Part shown: one piece after another, positions 12,431-23,560 of the stretch | Layout of the letters: every line of letters starts with the position of its first letter | Numbering within the stretch: position 1 is the stretch's first letter | Assembly: GCA_016801845.1 (NCBI GenBank) | Contig: CM028914.1 | Coordinates: 495,501 to 559,500 of the forward strand | DNA: 64,000 nucleotides | Reading direction: 5' to 3' | DNA from: Polydactylus sextarius | Lineage: Eukaryota > Chordata > Actinopteri > Polynemidae | Notes under the pieces: generated by a model | Seen by the model: only the letters and a program-made list of their open reading frames with translations | What the model was told of the DNA's origin: nothing | Database searches by the model: none | Position numbers and translations under genes: made by a program

Positions 12431-12554
12431 TGTGTGGTGTATGTGGTCTACAGTCTACTATGTGATCTGTGTGGTCTATGAGGTCTACGGTCCACTATGT
12501 GGCCTATGAGGTCTACGGTCCACTATGTGGTCTATGAGGTCTATGTGGTCTCTG
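12431..12554. repeat. 28-bp minisatellite, about 3-4 decayed copies
   Basis: The unit is roughly TCTATGAGGTCTACGG followed by TCCACTATGTGG. Two central copies (about 12475-12530) match closely and the outer ones are degraded. Confidence 0.75.
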
Positions 12555-14546
12555 CCGTCAGGATCAGCAGTGATCTGGTTCACGTGGTAACGGAGGAGTC
12601 TATTGGAGGAGGATGTTTTCACATCTTGTTCTAAGTGTTTGTAATAACAGTGAATCTGTCGGTTTCCTGTCTTTAGACACGTCGTTATCTTGAAACATTA
12701 AACGTTCCAGTTTCTATTTAAATGAACGCTGCTCTGTTGTGTTACGGTCGTTTTTCTCACATGTAGAAATGATCGTAGAACAATTACAGGTGAGTTTAAA
12801 GGATGTTTTATTATCTAACACAGAAGCAGTTTAAAGTGCTGGGTGAGGCTCTCTGCGCCTCGTCAACACTGTAGGTAAACATCCTTTTACTTGATGTTGG
12901 ACGAAGTGCATCAACGCTCCATCTCTTCTGTTGACCTTTGAGCAATTTAACTTGTCCACATCGATACGTTAAAAGAAAAATGCTGCGCTCCCAAAGTTAA
13001 GGACATAACAGGCTCTTCTGACCTTCCTCTTCTCACAAAGCACTTTGGATTAGAGATTAAATATAAATGGGATGATCCCCTGCACAGTTCATCTTCTGTT
13101 TGTTTCTTTTTTCTTGAAGAAAATACAACGGTCAGTGTTTCCTCCTCCATGATGGTTTAACTTCAGATCTAAAATGTGAAGTGGTTCGTTGTGGCGTTGG
13201 ATGTGAAACTGAAAGAACTGGTTCAATGTGGACGTGGTCACGTCAGCTCATGGACTCTAACGGTCGTTAATGTGTTAAACTGGAAGCAGCGTCTAATCAA
13301 CTACAATACAGCTGCTTCGCGATTTAATCAACTCTGGGATGTGAGAAAGAAACACTTTTTTAAGATCCATTTGTCTCTCAGTGGTTTGACACTGACCGCC
13401 TGTGATGTTTCTTTATTTCAACCATTAATGAATCTGCTGGTTCAACGAGGAACAATAATATTTCAGGACATTTGTTGAAACGAGATCACATCATTTCATC
13501 GTCTGCAGCTCAGAGCTCTGCTCACAGTCAACATATTCTTAAAGTCCCTCCATGCAAAACTTGCATCAGACTGGAAATCTAGTAATATTTTCTCTGTGTG
13601 ACATTACCTCATGTTTATCATAAACTCAAGGTTTTTTCACATGAATAAATGAGCTGTTTGTTTCTGACAAAAACAAAGCGCTGACATAGATCGACTGTCA
13701 GTGAAGCCACATTCAGGTGAACTGATGCAACTGAGAGTCAATGAGCTCTTTGACAAACTGGAATAAAAACACAGAGGTTTTATTTTAATAATCCTGAGTT
13801 TCAGTCCAGATCAGTGTTAACGCTGCACTGATCCATATGATCAATATTCTTACGTTAACGAGGATCAAACGACCACGGCCGCATCAGACCAGAGCCTCCA
13901 ACAAACTAATCCACCAAAGCTCTGTTGATCTCTTCTTTTGTACCTCTGGTTTTGATCTTTGAGCGTGTAGGTCGCTCTGATCAACCTGTTTCTACCAACG
14001 TGAACCGTCTGTTCAACTGACGACACAGACATGTGATGTGGTGATGGACAGAAACACGTTGAACATGATGTTTGCTAACATGTTGGTGGAAACGTGACTG
14101 TTTCCTGTTTGTTCAACTGTCTCAGACAATCACTGACAAAATAAACAGATAGTGATCATATTCATTCCTACATGGAAACCTGAATCTTTGAACATCTCAC
14201 AGCAGGAGACTTTTCACCAACGACAAATACTCTGGTTGGTTCAGACTCAGAAACAAAGTTTAACATCTGGTTCAACTGTTCTCATGAACAGCTCCTTTAG
14301 TGACGCACAGAAAACCTAACTGACATCTTCACCAGGATAAAAGGTTTGGAAACAGTGGCTGTGTTAATAAGAAGTTAAGTCTTCTCTTTCTCTCCACATT
14401 GTAAATAAATAGTGATTCCTGCAGGTGAGTGGGTGGAGGAGGACGAGGAGACAGGCAGTGAGCGAGGAGCTGTCTGCCTCTCATCATCCGAGGGTCAATG
14501 AACATGGTTGAAGTGTTGGAGGCACAGGTCACCTGATCCATGTTTA

Positions 14547-14547
<1 letters not shown>
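12555..14547. other. Non-coding stretch, nothing recognised
   Basis: A 100-codon plus frame (13176-13478) and a 67-codon minus frame (12947-13150) look like chance. 'AAAGCACTTTGGATTAGAG...ATATAAATG' near 13037-13070 faintly resembles the end of a teleost repeat, but is too short to call. Confidence 0.5.

Positions 14548-14582
<35 letters not shown>
14548..14582. repeat. (GT)n microsatellite
   Basis: Pure GT tract of about 35 bp. Confidence 0.97.
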
Positions 14583-14583
<1 letters not shown>

Positions 14584-14771
14584 AGTCCCTCCATCGTAGC
14601 TCAGGATGTGTCACATCAACCACAGGCCACTGAGCAGGTCTGAGACGCCTCCTCACTGAGACAAGTGTGAGTCTTCGTGTCCAGACGAGTGTTTACAACA
14701 CGGAGGCGACTCCATCACCGTCCAACACCATGTAGAATAATAGATACTTTCTCTGTGATTGATCACCTCAG

Positions 14772-14799
14772 GGTGTGTGTGTGTGTGTGTGTGTGTGTG
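14772..14799. repeat. (GT)n microsatellite
   Basis: Pure GT tract of about 28 bp, some 190 bp after the previous one. The sequence between them is unremarkable. Confidence 0.95.
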
Positions 14800-14999
14800 A
14801 AGACATGTGGTGAAGAGTGTGTGGATCAACTGTGACGAAACTGAAACTAATCAACTCCTCGATGACGACGTCTCAATCTGAGTGTTCACTAACATGTTAC
14901 ACACATAAAATACCAAGATACACACAAAACATCATGTAACTGCAGTTTGTGTTTCCTGTTTCAGTGGAGCTGCGGATCAATGTGATCTATATTTTTAGT

Positions 15000-15660
15000 T
15001 ACTTTATTTATATAGCACATTTAAAAACAGAACTTGACCCAAAGTGCTTTACAAGAGACAAAGAGAACAAACATGTAGAAAAGAGACACAGCTTAGCTCC
15101 GCTTAGCTTGTCACATCTGAGGCACCGCGGTCCAGAGGTTACAGCATAAGAGAAATAAACAAGAACAATGAGGAATAAATAAGTAGATAAATAATAATAA
15201 TACATAGGTAGAAATATTTATATGTAAAAATATAACACAAGAAGTATCCAGAGTCTGGGGGCAACTAGTGAGAAAACCCGTTCCCCTTCGGTCTTGAGGC
15301 AGGAGAGAGGGACTAGGAGGAGACCTGAGAGACCGATGGGCAGAATATGGAGATAAAAGCTCAGTGATGGAGGACGGAGCTCAGCCATTAAGAGCTTTAA
15401 AAACAAACACTAAGATTTTAAATCACTTCCGTACTTTCCAGGAACCAGTGCAGACGGATACAACAGCAGCTGCATTTTGAACTAGTTGTAGTCTGACACT
15501 GTTGGACTAACACCAGCGAACAGTGACTTACAGTTGAGTCTGGAGGAGATGAAGGCACGAATAAGTGTTTCCAGATTATTATGAGATAGAAGCAGATTTA
15601 GTTTAACTATGGGTGGAAGTTGTGTCGAATTGCCACAATCATGAAGTTTTACAACAATGC
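15000..15660 (+). mobile_element. Decayed copy of a widespread teleost interspersed repeat
   Basis: Seen: it opens with TTTATATAGCACATTTAAAA and AAAGTGCTTTACA. Further on it has 'gagtctgggggc', 'cccgttcccc', 'ccattaagagctttaaaaac', 'ggaaccagtgcaga', 'gcattttgaactagttg' and 'gtctggaggagatgaagg'. Known, from memory: this order of phrases recurs as an abundant dispersed repeat in many teleost genomes. I cannot name its class with certainty. The copy is interrupted by an AT-rich segment (15160-15235) and carries no open frame. The exact ends are uncertain. Confidence 0.75.
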
Positions 15661-16393
15661 AACTATTACAATGATGCCCCACAAAAACTTTCCATTGTTT
15701 CAGTATCAACTTTGTTAAAAAAAAAGAAAAGTGGATGCGACACCGAGGTGAAACTGGAGTCTAATAACGGCTGAAAAGAGCAGCCTCCCACGAGGAGGCA
15801 GATTAATTTAGACAGTAATGAGGATTTGTCTGAAAATAACGTGCACCTCATCCGAGCAATCACAACTACCAATTCTCCAGGGTTAAGTTATAAACAATAG
15901 GTAACATTATACTTGGTTTAACTGGAGACAGGAGCCCAGTAATTGTCCTTGGGTTGGAAAATTAATATCTTCTGAAAACAAAATGATTTAACCCTTTCAC
16001 ACTGTTCAAACTCTGAACCAGCATAGGTTCAGTCCTGGTCCTGGACCTGGTCAAGTCAAGACCCAGGACATGACTGACATCAACCATACTGATCTGAATG
16101 TCTGTTATTTGTATACTAGTTTATTTGTTATTATTTGAGACATTTTTATGAAGTTTTCAAACTTTCACAGAGAAAACTTGAAACTATTTTCTTGCTGAAG
16201 ATCAACAGTGTGAAGATCACATGACCTCGTGACCTTTATATGAACCATGTGATCACACTGATGATGTTACTGCTACTGGTTCAGTGACACTTCAAAGAAA
16301 ACAAAGATGCAGAAGAAACAGAGGAGGATGTTGTCGTGACAACGTCAAAGTTCCTATTGAACTCACTGCTGACACTACAGGTCCATATAAAAA
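15661..16393. other. Unique non-coding sequence after the repeat
   Basis: 15770-15960 has a more structured feel (CAGATTAATTTAGACAGTAATG, CCAGTAATTG) and may be a small regulatory block. The rest shows nothing. Confidence 0.4.
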
Positions 16394-16470
16394 ACACACA
16401 CACACATACACGCACACACACACACATGCACACACACACACACACACACGTGCGCACACACACACACACT
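16394..16470. repeat. Interrupted (CA)n microsatellite
   Basis: CA repeat broken by TA, CG and TG steps, including ACGTGCGCAC near 16449. Confidence 0.95.
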
Positions 16471-16962
16471 TTGACTCTGATTTGACTCGCTCTCATCTTG
16501 TCAACAAACATCAGTCCAGACTCATATTTCATATATTATATTTCATGAAGTAATTGATCTGTATGTATTATTTATTATCAGTTATCTATTATCTGTATCT
16601 ATAGACATTCAGGGGTCATGACGTTGTCAGTTTATCACAGTCGACTCAGTCACAGATGAACCTGAATCTCTGTCTAATAAACGTACCTGTGAGTTTTTCT
16701 GTAAACGTCGACGAAGCCGAAGACTGAGGTTGATAATTGCTCTGCGCAGAAAATATTTTCAATTATTTATTCAATTCTGCCTCAGATCCAATCTAATCCT
16801 GGCTAATCTTTACTAAAACTGTGTCAGCAGCATGTCGAACATTATGAGAGAGTGTGTGTGTTTTATGACAGCAGCCTGCGCCCACACACACACTGATGGA
16901 TGTATGTGTGTGTTATAGAGCTGCTCGTATACAACAGCTTTAAATAATAAATGAGCGTCCAT
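16471..16962. other. Non-coding, nothing recognised
   Basis: AT-rich sequence with a minor (AC)n at 16884-16891. No exon-like segment. Confidence 0.5.
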
Positions 16963-16991
16963 GCAGCAGCAGCAGCAGCAGCAGCAGCAGC
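16963..16991. repeat. (GCA)n trinucleotide repeat
   Basis: About nine to ten GCA/CAG units at the edge of the enhancer-like block that follows. Frames across it read as poly-Ala or poly-Leu on the minus strand, without gene support. Confidence 0.95.
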
Positions 16992-17215
16992 GTTGGGCAG
17001 ATAAAACAATGGAGTGGCCTTGTTAATACACCTCCACCCTGGCAGCCAGTTAACCAGCTTACTCTGGGGACAGATAATGGCAGCGAGCGAACACGCTGCA
17101 TTATGATGAAGCCTGACTCTGCACTCAAATATCAAAGCATGTGAAAGAGCAATGGTTTTATAAGTATCTGTTACGTGAAGATAGGCTGAATAACAAAAAG
17201 CCGAGCAGGAAGATG
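16992..17215. promoter_or_regulatory. Candidate conserved non-coding element
   Basis: Unique sequence with a SOX-type AACAATGG at 17005-17012, TTGTTAATA and several CAGCC/CTGGCAG words. It reads like a vertebrate developmental enhancer. This is a judgement by eye. Confidence 0.45.
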
Positions 17216-17249
17216 TCATTCACAACCACCACCAGCTTTTTACTCCTTC

Positions 17250-17620
17250 CTTTTAATTTTCCACTGCACGTGAAGCAGACTGGGACTCGCAGCCATCGGA
17301 TGTAATGACACCAATTTGTCCTAAATGTTTATTGGATCCTGAGTAGGATCCTGTACTAATTTCACATTCAACAGTCTGAGTGATTATCACAATGGAACAG
17401 GACGAGGAATACGAATGAAGGGCTCTCGCAAAAATACTGTTAAATACACCAACACAGCTCCAATAATACAGGACATGGTGGACTGTAATTAATTAAAGAC
17501 AAAGCCAGTTTTCACACGGTGCAACCTCCACACAAACACCATCCCTGCACTTATTGATGACCATTGGCCAACGTTAATGGACCCGACTGGACCAGGCAGG
17601 AAATTAAGGCTGGAACGGAC
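17250..17620. promoter_or_regulatory. Candidate conserved non-coding element
   Basis: Contains TAATTAATTAA at 17486-17496 (tandem homeodomain core), CCATTGGCC near 17560, and a GGATCCTGAGTAGGATCC duplication at about 17336-17351. It has no simple repeats over 370 bp. Confidence 0.4.
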
Positions 17621-17879
17621 GTGGCTGGTGCGAATGAACATCATTTAAAATTTGTTTCAGTATTGAAACCGTTTCCATGATTTTACTGTTCAGTTTAGAC
17701 ACGAAGGAAAAGAAAAACACAGAAGACAAGACGTCGTCAGAGCTGCTGGATTTTTCTTGACGTTGTTGAAACAACAACGTTCTCAACATCACAGACTCAA
17801 CCAGGACGTTGTTGGAGAAAAAGTGTTAGAGTACAAGTTGAGTATTATCATGAAATCAGTTGGGACTGAATCACCACGC

Positions 17880-18330
17880 AGCCCGGATTCCAATTGATTT
17901 CCAAGTCACACGACACGAAGCTTGACACTGTATTTCACATGAATATCTGCTATACACAAAAATACTACATTCCCCAAGAGTGGAGCAAACTGTCAGAGCC
18001 ATCGCTACCACTGAAAGGAAAAAAAAAAGATTTCTGTAAGAGTTCAAAGATTGTAATAAGTAGGCTTTCAAATGCAGAAACAACTCTGTAAAAAGAAGCG
18101 TGAGGGAAGAAAGGGAAGCGAAACCCAGTGACGCGCATCATTTGGCAAGATGACAGCTCCTTAGTAAAGGGAATTGGCACCGCTGTTTTAGCAGGTTCCC
18201 CGCTGAATGTTATTGGCTCTGCTTCATCTCAGTCGTTGTTGTTCTCAGTCACTTTGAGCCAAGTAATTGTCAAAGCTGAGCACCTTTCAGCCCCTGCAGA
18301 GTGGGTCGCACCACCCTGTCAGTAAACAGC
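17880..18330. promoter_or_regulatory. Candidate conserved non-coding element
   Basis: About 450 bp of unique, even-composition sequence. CCAATTGATT lies near 17890, TTATTGGCTCTG near 18209, and AAGTAATTGTC near 18260. Three short frames on both strands overlap here with no common signal, which argues for constraint on DNA rather than protein. Confidence 0.4.
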
Positions 18331-18819
18331 AGCACACTCTGAATATGTAACGCCCCCTCCTCCACATAAAGAAAACGCCCCCGACAGCAGGAGGCAGCCA
18401 TTATTAAAACCAACACAAGCAACTAAACACAGAAGAAAAGTCGACCACTCAACTGTGGTGATGATGAAATACTCTACATGGAGTCTTCACGTTCTGTCAG
18501 GTTTTAAATTGTAATTTAACAAGATCTGATAGTTTGTGTGAATGCTTGTTTGTGCCAAATAAAAAAAATAAATAAATAAAAAGTTGGATTTCTTGCAGAT
18601 ATGTGGGTGGAAATCTCTAAAGTAAGAGTCTCACAGGGAAAAAGCCAAAGTGAGGAGCATTACATGTTGGGATTCGGGACTTTGTGATCTGATCTGAAAC
18701 TAAATGAGGGCGGAGCATCAACGCTTCACATTCCTACATGAAAAGAAGAGAAAGTACGAAAGCAATTCATCTTCATAAGGAAAGTAATTGATGGTGATGT
18801 ATAGTGTTTCTGAGTGAGG
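18331..18819. other. Non-coding with an A-rich (AAAT)n tract
   Basis: The A-rich tract is at 18557-18582. Just after it, TTTCTTGCAG (ends 18598) and GTAAGA (18622) would bound a 23-bp microexon, but this is weak. Confidence 0.5.
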
Positions 18820-19250
18820 GCCAGAAGTGTTGGCTTGTTCAAACACTCTCCATATTTCAAACTTGTTTACAGCTCACACATATTCACTATCTATTAAAGA
18901 GCCGACGCTGCTGTTTCCAGTAAACACATGCATTTATGATGCATTTCCACTCTGGACCATAACATCTCAGATATGTGTCTTATTATACATGTGGCTGTGT
19001 GCTGCTGTGAATACAACACATGTTCTTTACAACAAAATCCAGTGCAGTTCGCTGCCTCTGATACTCATGGACCCAGCTCTCATTTTGTGCCTCATTTACT
19101 GGCATACTGCAGCTGTGGAAAAAAAAAGTCTGATCACACCAGCTATTCCCTCCTGTGGGGGTGGAGGGGTGTAGGACCAGTGGCCAGCTCACATCCACCA
19201 CCCGAGCGGATCGACGCCTTCTTTGTGAAGCCTATAAATCAAGATGATTA
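18820..19250. promoter_or_regulatory. Candidate enhancer-like block
   Basis: Open on the plus strand for 115 codons (18827-19174) and in overlapping frames on both strands, with no recognisable protein. Words such as CATTTATGATGCATTTCC (near 18935) suggest regulatory rather than coding sequence. Confidence 0.3.
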
Positions 19251-19669
19251 ACATAATATATACAGGTAAAAAGGACAACATGGCTTTCCTGAAATATAAA
19301 ACATGGAGCAAACACACGAAAGGCTCGGATGAATCTGCTGACGCAGGTGGAGACATCACCATCTCATATTTTCTTGGTCGTCTGAAGCCGTTGTGACAAA
19401 TCCTGGCAGTTAATGTGTGGAGGTATTAAACATGACATCTGCTGGTGGAGTGTGGCCAACCAAGAAAAAAAAACAGGCTGGATGAAGAGTTTGACCTCAG
19501 GCTGTCGTTTCTACAGCAAAGCAGAAGAAGCAGCACGTGATTCTCATTTGATCGTCATCAACAGGAAGAATCGTTCTCCGCTCTCAGACGGGAAATGATG
19601 AGCTGTTTTTTGTGTTTTCTCATCAGCAGACGTCTGCTGAGCTGCTGCACTCTCAAGTCAATTATTAAA
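19251..19669. other. Non-coding, nothing recognised
   Basis: Short A-runs and a 61-codon frame (19413-19598) without features. Confidence 0.5.
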
Positions 19670-19910
19670 ATCAGCTGGTCTTTGGCAGAAAAAAAGAAAA
19701 GTGACGACCCCAGCCTCATTTGATTTATCCTGGTATCAGAGCCTCTTCATGGGTCATTTATCAGCTAAATGGCTTTTTGAATCCATACTCTAAAGTTCAT
19801 TACAGCGATTAAAGATTTATTCAGTCATAGTTATAGATAATTCATCTGAGGCCTATTAAAATGCCTTTTTGTCGCTGCACCACGCGGCCGGTTTTAAAGG
19901 GAATGGCAGA
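19670..19910. promoter_or_regulatory. Candidate conserved non-coding element
   Basis: The core at about 19715-19800 (TTTATCCTGGTATCAG, GGGTCATTTATCAGC, AATGGC) has the low-repeat, motif-dense texture of vertebrate CNEs, with GATA-type TTATC words. Confidence 0.45.
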
Positions 19911-20084
19911 TGTGAACAAAACTCAACTCGTCCACTTTCAGTTTCCTCGGCTGGACAAAGGTTCATGTCTCTCAAAACATGAAAAGACTCAGTGTCGCTT
20001 CAACTCTTCAGACTCTAACGTCTCTAGTATTTCAGCCTTTATGAAGATGAAACTGTTCATCAGGAAGAAACAAGTTCATCTGTG

Positions 20085-20093
20085 GTCACGTGA
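20085..20093. promoter_or_regulatory. USF/TFE-type E-box GTCACGTGA
   Basis: GTCACGTGA is close to the CLEAR/USF consensus (GTCACGTGAC). It lies about 130 bp left of the minisatellite whose units carry the related octamer TCACATGA. A chance match is possible. The remaining sequence at 19911-20226 shows nothing else. Confidence 0.4.
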
Positions 20094-20226
20094 TTTGTCC
20101 TGCAGCCAATCAAACAGCATTTTACATCACAGCTCAACACAGAGACATGAACACATGACGTAGCTGTTAGTGATGTTCACAATCAGAAAAACAATCAGAC
20201 AACAAAGTAAACATCACCATCAGCAG

Positions 20227-22516
20227 CACATGACGCTCACATGATGATCACATCGATCACGTGATGATCACATGACCATCACATGATGATCACACGATCA
20301 CGTGATGATCACATGACCATCACATGATGATCACATGATGATCACACGATCACATGATGATCACATGATGATCACACGATCACATGATGATCACATGATG
20401 ATCACGTGACGATCACATGATGATCACATGACCATCACATGATGATCACATGATGATCACACGATCACATGATGATCACATGATGATCACATGACGCTCA
20501 CATGATGATCACATGATGATCACACGATCACATGATGATCACATGATGATCACATGATCACATGATGATCACATGATCACATGATGATCACATGATCACG
20601 TGACGATCACATGATGATCACATCGATCACATGATGATCACATGATGATCACACGATCACATGATGATCACATGATGATCACACGATCACATGATGATCA
20701 CATGATCACATGATGATCACATGATCACGTGACGATCACATGATGATCACATGATCACATGATGATCACATGATGATCACATGATGATCACATGATGATC
20801 ACATGATCACATGATGATCACACGATCACATGATGATCACACGATCACATGATGATCACATGATGATCACATGATGATCACATGATCATCACATGATCAC
20901 ATGATGATCACATGATGATCACATGATGATCACATGATGATCACATGATGATCACATGATGATCACATGATGATCACATGATGATCACATGATGATCACA
21001 TGATGATCACATGATGATCACATGATGATCACATGATGATCACACGATGATGATCACATGATGATCACATGATGATCACATGATGATCACATGATGATCA
21101 CATGATGATCACATGATCACACGATGATCACATGATGATCACATGATCACATGATGATCACATGATCATCACATGATGATCACATGATGATCACATGATC
21201 ATCACATGATGATCGATGATCATCACATGATGATCACACGATCATCACATGATCATCACATGATGATCACATGATGATCACATGATGATCACACGATGAT
21301 CACATGATCACATGATGATCACATGATGATCACATCATCACATGATGATCACATGATGATCACATGATGATCACATGATGATCACATGATGATCACATGA
21401 TGATCACACGATCACATGATGATCACATGATGATCACATGATGATCACATGATGATCACATGATGACATGATGATCACATGATGATCACATGATGATCAC
21501 ATGATGATCACATGATGATCACATGATGATCACATGATGATCACACGATCACATGATGATCACATGATGATCACATGACGATCACATGATGATCACATGA
21601 TGATCACATGACGCTCACATGATGATCACATGATGATCACACGATCACATGATGATCACATGATGATCACACGATCACATGATGATCACATGATCACATG
21701 ATGATCACATGATGATCACATGATGATCACATGATGATCACATGATGATCATGATGATCACATGATGATCACATGATGATCACATGATGATCACACGATG
21801 ATCACATGATGATCACACGATCACATGATGATCACATGATGATCACATGATGATCACATGACGATCACATGATGCTCACATGGCGCTCATGATGATCACA
21901 CGATCACATGATCACATGATCACATGATGATCACATGATCACATGACGATCACATGATGATCACACGATCACGTGATGATCACATGACCATCACATGACC
22001 ATCACATGATGATCACATGATGATCACACGATCACATGATGATCACATGATGATCACACGATCACATGATGATCACATGATGATCACATGATCACATGAT
22101 GATCACATGATGATCACATGATGATCACATGATGATCACACGATCACATGATGATCACATGATGATCACACGATCACGTGATGATCACATGACCATCACA
22201 TGACCATCACATGATGATCACATGATGATCACATGATCATCACATGATGATCACATGATGATCACACGATCACATGATGATCACATGATGATCACACGAT
22301 CACATGATGATCACATGATGATCACACGATGATCACATGATGATCACACGATCACATGATGATCACATGATGATCACACGATCACATGATGATCACATGA
22401 TGATCACATGATGATCACATGATGATCACATGATGCTCACATGGCGCTCACATGATGATCACACGATCACATGACCATCACATGACCATCACATGACCAT
22501 CACATGATCACATGAT
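20227..22516. repeat. 2.3-kb minisatellite of 11-bp and 8-bp units
   Basis: The main unit is CATGATGATCA (11 bp). Shorter 8-bp units CACGATCA or CATGATCA lack one ATG/TGA step. Common 11-bp variants are CATGACCATCA, CATGACGATCA, CATGACGCTCA and CGTGATGATCA. A 30-bp order of 11+11+8 recurs many times, so there is higher-order structure. Most junctions create TCACATGA, and some TCACGTGA. The central part (about 20900-21560) is the most homogeneous, and the edges are most variant-rich. No CRISPR-like spacers occur. Confidence 0.97.
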
Positions 22517-22839
22517 ATTACATTATGATCAATTTCAACGGGTTTGTAAAGACACTGACATTGAAAGAAAATCTGATAAATTCCATTTTGACCAAAGTTT
22601 CCTTGAACTTTTTCTGTTTTCAGTTGAATCATTTTTGCTCTTTCAATGACAGATTATTTATAAAGTTCAATAAACATATATCTCCATGACAACGGAGTCA
22701 ATATTTAATAAATCGCTGTATATTTCACTGTTGAACACAAAAGACACACGGAGGCATTGAGAGACATTAACACACATTCACATTGGTGTGAATAACACTG
22801 CCGCCCTCTGACACAGCTCAAGGTTGTTTATTGCTTCAG
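22517..22839. other. Non-coding, nothing recognised
   Basis: AT-rich flank of the minisatellite with CACATTCACATTGG near 22780. No gene or element boundary seen. Confidence 0.5.
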
Positions 22840-23560
22840 TTAGAAAGAAAACAGCGATGTGACAAAGCGTCGTAATCGTCAACGTTTTCAGGAGCACAGC
22901 GAGTCACGGCATTCATCCCAGGACCAGATTGTTCAGATGTACGCTTTACGATTTTATATTTCCCCACAGACTAAAGCACCATCTCACCTGAACCTCGCCA
23001 GGATCCAAACCTGAACACAGCTCATTGTTTTGGATGTGAACCATGAGTGGAAACTCTGCTCTGTTGCTCTGGTTTTATTTTGGCTCCTTTGACTCCATCC
23101 GTCCCCTTCCACCAATAAAAGTGTCTGGGGTCGTTTCCTGTCGCTGAACCGATTACATTCTCCCTTCTAATAAACCGAGCCACGCTTTGCTTGGAGGAAA
23201 ACTCAGCTCTGCATTTCCAGCAGCTTCCATGTGCTTATTTGTTTCAAATGGCACTGCTCTCTGTTGCCCAAATGAAACAAATTAAAGGCATAAACCCTCC
23301 AGAGTTCAAATAAACCTCTCCAAACGTGCTGCTTATGAAACCACCCCAAGACAAGCGTTTACTTTCTCCAACTCTGCTTTCCAAAACCCTGTGAATAGCC
23401 GGGACTACTGGTCCTTGAGTCACCAGGGAGAATTAATAAGACTAGTTATCATTCCTTCCAGGATCCACGCTGTGCCGGTCTGCTGCAGAAGAGGAGCGGA
23501 CTTCACACGGGGAACATGGGAAGGAAAGGAAACAACAAGGCTGGTAATGGGCAGAGAAAA
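22840..23560. promoter_or_regulatory. Candidate conserved non-coding region
   Basis: Repeat-free for 700 bp, best at 23330-23460 (CTGCTTATGAAACCACC, GGAGAATTAATAAGAC). GTCTGCTGCAG before 23491 and GCTGGTAATG near 23541 mimic an acceptor and a donor around a short open segment containing ATGGGAAGG. I regard this as suggestive only. Confidence 0.35.

Noticed and set aside
18599..18621. 23-bp microexon between TTTCTTGCAG and GTAAGA
   Set aside because: Such pairs are expected by chance in this length of sequence, and the acceptor is preceded by an A-rich repeat rather than a long pyrimidine tract.
20227..22516. CRISPR array
   Set aside because: Units are contiguous 8-11 bp words without unique spacers, and the context is vertebrate.
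23491..23540. Short exon containing ATGGGAAGG before GGTAATG
   Set aside because: Weak donor and no linked exon. Kept only as a remark in the regulatory block.
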